From assembly GCA_018362935.1 (NCBI GenBank), contig JAHALQ010000012.1:1-56409 (forward strand): a DNA stretch of 56,409 bases, in the 5' to 3' direction. The number at the start of each line of letters is the position of its first letter. The stretch's first letter is position 1. Shown in pieces: positions 17,505-25,186 of the stretch. The notes beneath the pieces are model-generated. The model was not told the origin of the DNA. It saw only the letters and a program-made list of their open reading frames with translations, and searched no databases. This stretch comes from Pseudomonadota bacterium (GTDB lineage: Bacteria; Pseudomonadota; Alphaproteobacteria; RF32; CAG-239). The translations under genes and the position numbers were made by a program.

Positions 17505-18440
17505 TTATTTTTTCTTTACAATGCAGGTTCCGCCGAGAGCCTTAATATCCGAGCATAAACGGTCAGCGCCGCTTCTCTCGGCAAAGGCGCCTGCTTTTAG
17601 CCGGTAATACGTGCCTTTGGCGCCGAGGTCGGCCGTTTCGATTTCACGCGGCTGGCCGTTGAGCGACGGATATTTTTTGACCAGGCCGTTCCATGCGGCG
17701 TCAACCGAAGCGCGGTTGGGCGAGGAAATCAACTGTACCTGCCAGTTTCCGGCAACGGCGGCAGCTTTGGTTTCGGCCGGAGCTGAAACTTTGGCCGGAA
17801 TATCGACTTTTTCGGCGGCAGGAGCAGCAGGGGTAACCGCGGCGGCTTCTTTAATGGTAACTTCTTTGGCCGGAGCGGGTTCATCCTTAACCGCTGCCAC
17901 CGGAGCTGGTGCCGCGATTTTGACAACTTCCGGCGCGAGAACCGGTGCGGGTTTCTTTTCTTCGGCTTTTTGGATAATGGCTTCCGCTTTTTCGATGACT
18001 TCCGGTGTTCCGGCAACAGGAGCGGGGGCCGGCGCATCGGCGGTTATAACCGGCAGCTGCGGGACTTCCGGCGGCGGCAGCAGATTTTCGACAACCGGAG
18101 CCTTGTCCTGTTTTTTCTCGATAATATCATATACCGATTTATCCTGATTTTGAATTTCCATTCCGCCGGGGTCGCTGGGCTGGACTTTTACGGCCGTCTG
18201 CGGGCGGCGGACGACGGGAATTTCAACATTTGTCTGGTCGGCATAACGCGGCGACAGCACAAACCAGCCGACAACGGCTGCCAGCGCGATGCCCGATACG
18301 GTGCCGACAAAAACGTTTTTGGAGCGGTTAATTTCATTTTTGCGTTCTTCAAAAGATTCTGCCGAAGAAGAATTGAGTTTCTGGCGGAAATCATCTAAGA
18401 AATCTTCGTTATTATTGTCCTGCTCAAAATCAGCGAACAT
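17505..18440 (-). CDS. SPOR-domain membrane-anchored protein
   Basis: 311 residues: a short acidic cytoplasmic segment, one membrane helix (about 43-62, VFVGTVSGIALAAVVGWFVL), a long Ala/Pro/Lys-rich linker, and a C-terminal SPOR domain (about 232-311; NWQVQLISSPNRASVDAAW ... GTYYRLKAGAFAERSGADRLC). SPOR domains bind denuded glycan strands at the septum, so the protein probably takes part in cell division or envelope remodelling. The neighbourhood with nagZ and dgt supports this. Confidence 0.9.
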   Translation of the reverse strand: MFADFEQDNNNEDFLDDFRQKLNSSSAESFEERKNEINRSKNVFVGTVSGIALAAVVGWFVLSPRYADQTNVEIPVVRRPQTAVKVQPSDPGGMEIQNQDKSVYDIIEKKQDKAPVVENLLPPPEVPQLPVITADAPAPAPVAGTPEVIEKAEAIIQKAEEKKPAPVLAPEVVKIAAPAPVAAVKDEPAPAKEVTIKEAAAVTPAAPAAEKVDIPAKVSAPAETKAAAVAGNWQVQLISSPNRASVDAAWNGLVKKYPSLNGQPREIETADLGAKGTYYRLKAGAFAERSGADRLCSDIKALGGTCIVKKK

Positions 18441-18515
18441 GCTTCTGCTCCTTGAAAAGTTTATTATCTGACTGTTATACTATAAGAAAATCATTTATAA
18501 TCAATTAACAAATAA

Positions 18516-19670
18516 TCAGAATCTGCAGTGGACGTCAAAAAGTTTCTGATGCTCTTCAATTGCCATCATGTCGGTCATGTTGGCAATATAAGTGCAAATG
18601 CATTCGGCCAGTTCTTCATCCGCGCTGTTGGCGCTGAGATGCGGGCGCACCTGCATCGGCAATAATTTGTAATTGTTCATCAGAATAGTAAATAGGTCTT
18701 CGACCAGCCGCTGCGATTTTATATCCATACGGACGATTTTGCTGGAGGTGTAGAACTTGTCTTTAAGAAAACAGCGCAGCGCGCTGATATTGCTCTGCAT
18801 TTTTTTGGAAAAACCGGCGGTAAAACTTTTGCTGCGGCGGACGTCGTCAGCGGTTTCGATTTTGTGTTTGGCAATATTGCGGCGCGTGTTGTCAAGCAAA
18901 TCGAAAATCATGGCGGCAATCAGATTGCGGGTGATGGCATAGATGCGGACATTGTCCGAGCACAGCGGATTTTCCTTGTCGAATTTTTCGATTACGGTGC
19001 GGATGAAATCCAGTTCGCACAGTTCGTTGATGGTGAAAAATCCGGCGCGGAAGCCGTCATCAATATCATGGTTGTTATAAGCAATGTCATCGGCAAAAGA
19101 GGCGACCTGTGATTCCAGCGAAGAAAAATGCTTTAAGTCGAGGTCAAAAAGCTTATTATAATCTTTAAGATAGGCATTGGCGATTTTCTTTATCGGACCG
19201 TTGTGTTTGACGGTGCCTTCCAAGGTTTCCCATGTCAGGTTGAGACCGTCAAATTCGGGATAATGCTGCTCCAGGCGGGTCATGATTTTGAGCGAATTGA
19301 CATTATGATTAAAACCGCCGAATTTGGCCAAGGCATTGTTCAGCCCGCGTTCTCCGGCATGGCCGAAAGGCGCGTGTCCCAAATCATGTGCCAATGCAAT
19401 GGCTTCGCCGAGTTCTTCGTTCAGACAAAGGTTTTTGCAGATGGTGCGGGTAATCTGGGCAACTTCTATACTGTGAGTCAGGCGCGTGCGGTAATTTTTG
19501 CCTTCATGGTAGGCAAAGACCTGCGTCTTGCCGTCGAGCCTGCGGAAGGCCGCCGAATGAACCAGACGGTCGCGGTCACGCTGGAACGGCGAGCGGATGA
19601 CATTCTGATAATCCGGATACAAACGCCCGCGGCTTTGGGCGTCGGACGCGGCATAAGTTGCTAAATCCAT
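18516..19670 (-). CDS. dgt: Deoxyguanosinetriphosphate triphosphohydrolase-like protein
   Basis: 384 residues from the ATG giving MDLATYAASDAQ; a further in-frame ATG 48 bases upstream has no ribosome site and starts too close to the divergent xth promoter region. It is an HD-domain enzyme: YRTRLTHSIEVAQ and LAHDLGHAPFGHAGE carry the metal-binding His and His-Asp, with FADDIAYNNHDIDDG further on. It cleaves dNTPs to nucleoside and triphosphate, controlling nucleotide pools. Proteins of this length belong to the short alphaproteobacterial form. Confidence 0.92.
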   Translation of the reverse strand: MDLATYAASDAQSRGRLYPDYQNVIRSPFQRDRDRLVHSAAFRRLDGKTQVFAYHEGKNYRTRLTHSIEVAQITRTICKNLCLNEELGEAIALAHDLGHAPFGHAGERGLNNALAKFGGFNHNVNSLKIMTRLEQHYPEFDGLNLTWETLEGTVKHNGPIKKIANAYLKDYNKLFDLDLKHFSSLESQVASFADDIAYNNHDIDDGFRAGFFTINELCELDFIRTVIEKFDKENPLCSDNVRIYAITRNLIAAMIFDLLDNTRRNIAKHKIETADDVRRSKSFTAGFSKKMQSNISALRCFLKDKFYTSSKIVRMDIKSQRLVEDLFTILMNNYKLLPMQVRPHLSANSADEELAECICTYIANMTDMMAIEEHQKLFDVHCRF

Positions 19671-19739
19671 GTTTTTTTCGCTTTCAATAGTTATATTTTT
19701 ATTATAGTCTATTCGCATATTTATAAAAAAGGGTTAATA

Positions 19740-20531
19740 ATGATTATCGCAACATATAACGTCAATTCAATCAACGCGCGGCTGGAAAACCTGCTGGAAT
19801 GGCTGAACAAAAACCAGCCGGATGTCGTCCTTTTGCAGGAAATCAAGACTGAGTTCAACGCTTTTCCGTTTTTTGAGCTTCAGGCCGCCGGATACGATGC
19901 CAAAATCCTCGGGCAGAAAAGCTATAACGGCGTGGCGGTTTTGAGCCGGCATAAAATCAAGGTTCGCGCCGAAGGTCTGCCGGGATTTGAGGATGAAAAC
20001 GCGCGTTATCTGGAGGCCGAAATCGAAACCGGCGGACAGAAATATATTGTTGCGTCGATTTATCTGCCCAACGGCAATCCGCCTTATAACAATCCTGATG
20101 ACGACAGCAAATATACCTATAAGCTTAAATGGATGGACGCTCTGTATGCCCGCGCGCAGGAACTGCTGGAACTGCGGTTGCCGGTTATTCTGGGCGGGGA
20201 TTTCAACGTGATTATGACGGACCGCGACGTTTATTCGCCGGACGATTATCGCAATAACGCGCTTTTCCGCGAAGAAGTCAAACAACAGCTGGCAGCGCTG
20301 ACTTATCTCGGATTTTACGACGCCTTCCGCAGCCTGCATCCGGATAAAACCGGGTATACCTATTGGGACTATGCCGGCGCGGCGCTGCCGAATGATCTGG
20401 GGATGCGGATAGATTATCTGCTGTTATCCCCCGACGCCATGGACAGGCTCAAAAGCTGCGAAGTCGACAAATCGCCGCGGCTTAGCGCCAAACCGTCCGA
20501 CCACACTGTATTGAAAGCAGAATTAGAATAA
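19740..20531 (+). CDS. xth: Exodeoxyribonuclease III
   Basis: 263 residues, the usual length. It is an AP endonuclease and 3' exonuclease for base-excision repair. Motifs in order: ATYNVNSINARL, LLQEIKTE with the metal-binding Glu, the GGDFNV active site, and the C-terminal RIDYLLLS and SDHTVLKAELE with the catalytic His. The stop codon is followed at once by the rnr start (TAA ATG). Confidence 0.95.
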   Translation: MIIATYNVNSINARLENLLEWLNKNQPDVVLLQEIKTEFNAFPFFELQAAGYDAKILGQKSYNGVAVLSRHKIKVRAEGLPGFEDENARYLEAEIETGGQKYIVASIYLPNGNPPYNNPDDDSKYTYKLKWMDALYARAQELLELRLPVILGGDFNVIMTDRDVYSPDDYRNNALFREEVKQQLAALTYLGFYDAFRSLHPDKTGYTYWDYAGAALPNDLGMRIDYLLLSPDAMDRLKSCEVDKSPRLSAKPSDHTVLKAELE

Positions 20532-22568
20532 ATGACAAAAAAGAAATCACAAAAAAACACCGAAGAAACCTTAACGCTGACGGTAACGGACTGCGGCAGC
20601 CAGGGAGATTTGATTGCCAGGGCACCTGACGGAAAAACGAAATATTATGTCGCGGGAAGCCGCCGGCTGAAGCTGGATATCGGGGATGAGTTTGTTGGCA
20701 CGGCATATAAAAACAGCGGCGAAATGTGGGTTAAACCGCTTGCCAAAACCAAAAGCGCGGCGCCGCAGGAAGTTGAAACTTTATACGGGATTGTCGACAA
20801 ACGCGGCGACCGCTATTTTCTGAAAGCGGCGGAGAAAAATCGCCGCATGGATTATCTGCTGACCGGCGTCAACAAGGCCAAAGACGGCGATTATGTGCGG
20901 GTCGAACTGATTGGCAGCGGCCGTTTCAAAGAAGCCAGAGTAGTCAAAAACTTCGGGTCGTTTGATTTGAATAAAGCGACCGCGACGCTGGTTTTGGAAA
21001 AATATGACATTCCGTATCTGTGGAACGGCAAAGTCGAAAAAGAGCTTCATAAACTGCCGTCGTTCAATATCAAGGCCAGAGCCGATCTGACCGATGTGCC
21101 GCTGGTGACGATTGACGGCGATGATTCCAGAGATTTTGACGATGCCGTCTGGGCGGAAGAAACCGCCGTCGGGTTTAACCTGATTGTGGCGATTGCCGAC
21201 GTTTGTTTTTATGTGCGTTCCGGAACCGAGCTTGACCGCGAAGCGTATAATCGCGGCAATTCGGTCTATCTGCCGAATATGGTGGTGCCGATGCTGCCGG
21301 AAAAACTGTCGAATGATTTATGTTCGCTGATGCCCGAAAAGCCGCGGGCTGCCATTGCCTGCTTTTTGAGCATCGACAAAGAAGGGAGGATTGTCAGTTA
21401 TGATTTTGCCCGCGCGGTTATCCGCTCGGCGGCGCGGCTGACCTACGCACAGGTACAGAAAGCCGTTGACGGCCAGAAGTCGGCGTTTATGAACAAAGTT
21501 ATTACGCCGATTTACGCCGCTTATCAGGCTCTGAGCAAAGAACGTGTCCGCCGCGGCGCTTTGGAATTGGAAACAAGCGAAGTTAAAATTAAGGTCGACA
21601 AGAACGGCAGGGTATTGTCGGTGTGTCCGGAAGAGCATCTGGAGAGTCACAAGATTATCGAGGAATTTATGGTTGCCGCCAATAATGCTGCGGCGCTCGC
21701 TTTGGAAAAAGCCAAAGTTCCGGCGATGTTCCGCATTCATGACCGCCCGCGCGAAGAAAAGCTTGAAGAAATCAAACCGCTGCTGGAAAGTCTGGATATG
21801 AGCCTGCCGGATGTTCCGGCGCTGCTGCCGCAGCATTTTAACAAACTGATTGCCGCCTGTGAAAAAAAGGGTTATGCCGCGGGTATTTCGGAACTGGTGC
21901 TGCGTATGCAGTGCCAGGCGCAGTACAGCCCGAAAAACATCGGGCATTTCGGTTTGGGGCTGAAAGATTATGTGCATTTTACCTCGCCAATCCGCCGCTA
22001 TGCCGATTTGCTGGTTCACCGCGCGCTGGTCAAAGCCTACGGCTGGGATGAAGGAGGCGAACTGCCCGAGGGCATTACGGCAGCCGAATTTGAAGAAGAA
22101 GGCGTGCATTTGTGCGACACCGAGCGCAGGGCGGTTAATGCCGAGCGCGATATGACGGCGCGTTTTTTGTCAGCATATCTCGAACCGGCTGTCGGCGAGG
22201 AATTTGACGTGGAAATTTCGGGCATGTCAACCGCCGGATTATTTGTGCGGCTGGCTGCTGCCGGAGCGGAAGGCTTGATTCCGATGGGATCGCTGCCGAA
22301 TGACGAGTACGAACTTAAGTCAGGAAATATGGTTTTGGAAGGGAAGCGCAGCGGGCTGGAGTTTTCTTTCGGAGAGAAGCTTAAAGCGCGTTTGCTTGAA
22401 GCTTCGCCGATTACGGGCGGTTTGATTTTCAAATATATTGATGCCGAAAGCGGCGAGGCATATGATGAGAAAAGCGGGAGCCGCCGGCGGCCGGAACGCA
22501 AGCCGAAAGCGGCAAAATCCGCGCCGCGGAAAAAGAAATCAAAAGGAAAGAAAAAATGCGCGAAATAA
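20532..22568 (+). CDS. rnr: Ribonuclease R
   Basis: 678 residues. It degrades structured RNA 3' to 5'. Domain order: N-terminal cold-shock-like region, RNB catalytic core with DGDDSRDFDDAVW (metal-binding Asp cluster near residue 197-206) and HFTSPIRRYADLLVHRAL, then an S1 domain (EFDVEISGMSTAGLFVRL) and a Lys/Arg-rich tail that helps bind RNA. It starts directly after xth and overlaps the S41 peptidase by 13 bases. Confidence 0.96.
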   Translation: MTKKKSQKNTEETLTLTVTDCGSQGDLIARAPDGKTKYYVAGSRRLKLDIGDEFVGTAYKNSGEMWVKPLAKTKSAAPQEVETLYGIVDKRGDRYFLKAAEKNRRMDYLLTGVNKAKDGDYVRVELIGSGRFKEARVVKNFGSFDLNKATATLVLEKYDIPYLWNGKVEKELHKLPSFNIKARADLTDVPLVTIDGDDSRDFDDAVWAEETAVGFNLIVAIADVCFYVRSGTELDREAYNRGNSVYLPNMVVPMLPEKLSNDLCSLMPEKPRAAIACFLSIDKEGRIVSYDFARAVIRSAARLTYAQVQKAVDGQKSAFMNKVITPIYAAYQALSKERVRRGALELETSEVKIKVDKNGRVLSVCPEEHLESHKIIEEFMVAANNAAALALEKAKVPAMFRIHDRPREEKLEEIKPLLESLDMSLPDVPALLPQHFNKLIAACEKKGYAAGISELVLRMQCQAQYSPKNIGHFGLGLKDYVHFTSPIRRYADLLVHRALVKAYGWDEGGELPEGITAAEFEEEGVHLCDTERRAVNAERDMTARFLSAYLEPAVGEEFDVEISGMSTAGLFVRLAAAGAEGLIPMGSLPNDEYELKSGNMVLEGKRSGLEFSFGEKLKARLLEASPITGGLIFKYIDAESGEAYDEKSGSRRRPERKPKAAKSAPRKKKSKGKKKCAK

Positions 22569-23653
22569 CAGCCGTTATTTTGTTCTTTCTGCTGGCCGCC
22601 GGCAGGGCGCAGGCGGCTGAAGAAGAAAGTTTTGCCCTCTTGTACAGCCGGATTCCGCAACAATATGTCGAAAATATAACGGTTGAGGAGATTGCCGTCA
22701 AAACGCTCAAAGGAATTTCGGCGCTTGACCGGCAGCTGCGCGTCGGCAATGATGACGATAAAGTCAGCCTCTATTATCAGGGGCGTTTGCAGAAAGCCCT
22801 GCGCAAGCCCGAAGATAAAAATGATGCTGCGGCATGGGCGGAGCTGAGCGGCAAATTGGCCGACACGGCGTTGCAGCAATCGACGACAGCCCGCAAATAT
22901 GACTTCGAGATGATTGACCGCATGCTTGGCGAAGCTGTCAAGGAACTGGACGGCGACAGCAAATATTACGCCAGCCTCGGCGACTGGAAGGCCGACCGCC
23001 CCAAACACCGGCGCAATTTCGGCAGTCGTATGGAAGGCCGGAATTTGTATCTTAAAATTGTCGTTTTTAATAATTATACCTTAAACGAAATTAAAAAAGC
23101 GGTCGAAGAACATTCTGATTTTGCAGGAGTTATTCTTGATTTGCGCGGCAGTCCCGGCGGCATGCTCGGCGAGGCCGTCAAAATTGCGGATTTGTTTTTG
23201 GATGAGGCAATAATCGTGTCTTCCAAGGGGCGTGATGAAGACAGCCTGACTTATTATTCCGCTCATGACGGCGATATTGCCGGCGGCCGGCCGATGGCGG
23301 TGCTGGTTGACGGACAGACGGCTTCGGCAGCGGAAGTTCTGGCCGCCGCTATGCAGGAACAAGGACGCGCCAAAGTGGTCGGAACCAGAACTTTCGGCAA
23401 AGGCAGTATTCAGAATCTGATAAATCTGCCGGGCGGCGGCGTTTTGTCGCTGACAAACGCCTATTTTTATACCCCTTCCGGGCAAAAACTGCACCGGCGG
23501 GGAATTGTTCCTGACGTTTGCACTTTCGAGATGCCGGAAAGTAAGGATATCGATAATCTGCTCGCTATCGGTAAAGTAGCGGATTGTCAGGGTGAATCGC
23601 GCGAAGATACGGAACTGGAGCTTAAAACTGCGGCGCGATTGCTGGAATTGTAA
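22556..23653 (+). CDS. S41 carboxyl-terminal-type peptidase, exported
   Basis: 365 residues with a short signal peptide (REITAVILFFLLAAGRAQA). The S41 core is complete: ILDLRGSPGGMLGEAV, the serine motif DGQTASAAEVLA and the catalytic lysine motif GTRTFGKGSIQ. A normal PDZ domain between the cap and core is not visible, so substrate selection may differ from CtpA/Prc. GGAAAG lies just before the ATG, which sits inside the rnr coding end. The rnr / S41 peptidase / rpmG order recurs in Alphaproteobacteria. Confidence 0.9.
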   Translation: MREITAVILFFLLAAGRAQAAEEESFALLYSRIPQQYVENITVEEIAVKTLKGISALDRQLRVGNDDDKVSLYYQGRLQKALRKPEDKNDAAAWAELSGKLADTALQQSTTARKYDFEMIDRMLGEAVKELDGDSKYYASLGDWKADRPKHRRNFGSRMEGRNLYLKIVVFNNYTLNEIKKAVEEHSDFAGVILDLRGSPGGMLGEAVKIADLFLDEAIIVSSKGRDEDSLTYYSAHDGDIAGGRPMAVLVDGQTASAAEVLAAAMQEQGRAKVVGTRTFGKGSIQNLINLPGGGVLSLTNAYFYTPSGQKLHRRGIVPDVCTFEMPESKDIDNLLAIGKVADCQGESREDTELELKTAARLLEL

Positions 23654-23671
23654 AAAATGTTGAGATTCTAG

Positions 23672-23699
23672 TTGACAGCGCACAAAAAAAATGTATAGT
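23672..23699 (+). promoter_or_regulatory. Sigma70 promoter of rpmG
   Basis: TTGACA (23672-23677), 16 bases, TATAGT (23694-23699), about 48 bases before the rpmG start. A close match to the consensus, as expected for a ribosomal gene. Confidence 0.75.
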
Positions 23700-23747
23700 A
23701 CGCCTAAATGTTGTGAATCTTAAATTTGAAAAGAAGAGTATAAGACA

Positions 23748-23915
23748 ATGGCAAAAGCAATTAAAGTAAAAGTAAAATTGGAAAGTACTGCCGGTACGGG
23801 TACATTTTATTTAGCAGAGAAAAATCCGAGAACTCATCCGGAAAAGCTGACTTTGAAGAAGTATGACAAGAAGTCGAAAAAGCATGAAGAGTTCGTCGAG
23901 AAAAAATTGAAGTAA
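23748..23915 (+). CDS. rpmG: 50S ribosomal protein L33
   Basis: 55 residues, starting MAKAIKVKVKLESTAGTGTF and continuing YLAEKNPRTHPEKLTLKKYD, which is the standard L33 sequence. It lacks the cysteine pairs of the zinc-binding form. AAGAAGAG precedes the ATG, with its own promoter upstream and a terminator downstream. Confidence 0.97.
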   Translation: MAKAIKVKVKLESTAGTGTFYLAEKNPRTHPEKLTLKKYDKKSKKHEEFVEKKLK

Positions 23916-23935
23916 TCTCTGGATGCAATAAAAGA

Positions 23936-23964
23936 AAACCGGCTCATGAACAGCCGGTTTTTTT
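23936..23964 (+). terminator. Intrinsic terminator of rpmG
   Basis: AAACCGGCT, loop CATGAAC, AGCCGGTTT followed by a T run. The stretch from 23965 to 24123 after it shows no gene I can support. Confidence 0.9.
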
Positions 23965-24123
23965 ATTGCTTTGTGCGCACGCGGATTTGCAAAAGGTTTA
24001 TTATGCTTGGTTGCGGTTCGCTTATGTACTTGTTTTGGACACCGCGCTCACCTTAACCGGCGCAGCAAGAGCATTTATCAAACTCATAGCTATATGTCTA
24101 GATTATAGTGAACTGAGAAAAGT

Positions 24124-25062
24124 TTATTTTTCCAACGGATGTGCCTTGTGATACTCTTTTTGCAGAGTTTCGATTTGCACATCGGTGTAGCGCTGGGTCG
24201 TCGAGAGGGACGCATGGCCCAATAACTCCTGGATAGCGCGCAAATTTGTTCCCTCAGCCAAAAGGTGTGTCGCGAAAGAATGGCGGAGAGCATGGGGCGT
24301 CAATGTATCGGGAAGGCCCAGAGAAGCCCGTATTTTTTCCAAAGTCCGCTGCACGATGCGCGGGCTTAAACGCTCGCCTCTTGCCCCTAAAAACAACGGT
24401 TCGCCGTTTTTGATATCATAGGGGCAGGCCGCAAGGTAGGCATCAATTTTTTCAACAACAACGGGCAGTACCGGAACAAGGCGTTCCTTATTGCCTTTGC
24501 CTTTAATTTTAAGGAAATCGTTATGGTCGATATCACCGCGATTGAGTGACAGGGCTTCAGAAATTCGCAAACCGCATCCGTAAAGTATTGTAAAAACGGC
24601 GATATTTCTAAGCCCCTGCCATTCTTTTTTGGCAAAGTTTCCCGCTGTATCCAGCACCTCGAAAGTCTGATTGACATCCAGCGCTTTGGGCAGGGTTTGG
24701 GGCAGCCGCGGCGAGGAAATGACGCTGATGGCGCTGTTATTGACAATATTCTGCTGAGACAGGTATTTGTAAAAATTGCGCAGCGTTGACAGTTCGCGCG
24801 CCATGGAAGTTCTTTCAAGGCGTTTGTCGGCGCGCGCGCTCAAGAAAGCGCGAAAGGCGCGGACTTCCAGTTTTTGCAGGTCTTCAACGGTCGGCAGGTT
24901 TCTCTGATAATCGCTTAAAAAATCAAAAAACGCGCGCAAATCCCGCGAGTAGGCATCGACGGTGTGGGCGGAAAAACGCCGTTCTCTGGCCAGCCAGCCC
25001 TGCCAGCGGCGAATTTGTTCGACAACCTCGGGCGAGGCTTTATAGCGAATTTCTGTTTTCAT
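24124..25062 (-). CDS. xerC: Tyrosine recombinase XerC
   Basis: 312 residues, the usual length. Together with XerD it resolves chromosome dimers at dif. The N-terminal SAM-like core-binding domain (WLARERRFSAHTVDAYSRDL) is followed by the catalytic domain with all ligands: Arg in YGCGLRISEAL, Lys in KIKGKGNKERLVP, HALRHSFATHLL (His-x-x-Arg), LGHASLSTTQRYTDV with His and the nucleophilic Tyr. It stands alone on the minus strand between rpmG and priA. XerC rather than XerD is the better match on length and TDVQ ending, but I cannot rule out XerD. Confidence 0.88.
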   Translation of the reverse strand: MKTEIRYKASPEVVEQIRRWQGWLARERRFSAHTVDAYSRDLRAFFDFLSDYQRNLPTVEDLQKLEVRAFRAFLSARADKRLERTSMARELSTLRNFYKYLSQQNIVNNSAISVISSPRLPQTLPKALDVNQTFEVLDTAGNFAKKEWQGLRNIAVFTILYGCGLRISEALSLNRGDIDHNDFLKIKGKGNKERLVPVLPVVVEKIDAYLAACPYDIKNGEPLFLGARGERLSPRIVQRTLEKIRASLGLPDTLTPHALRHSFATHLLAEGTNLRAIQELLGHASLSTTQRYTDVQIETLQKEYHKAHPLEK

Positions 25063-25186
25063 AACTGCATTGTACGATGATTTGGTTAAAAGTTGTTGAA
25101 CGTCAAAGCTTTTTTATGGGGATTTTTAGCGGATTGCGGTTTTATTTTGCCGGTTCTGCTGTATGATAGGCGCCAAGGAGAGAACT

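Noticed and set aside
23966..24151. 60-codon open frame between rpmG and xerC
   Set aside because: No ribosome site, no family, and it runs into xerC on the opposite strand.
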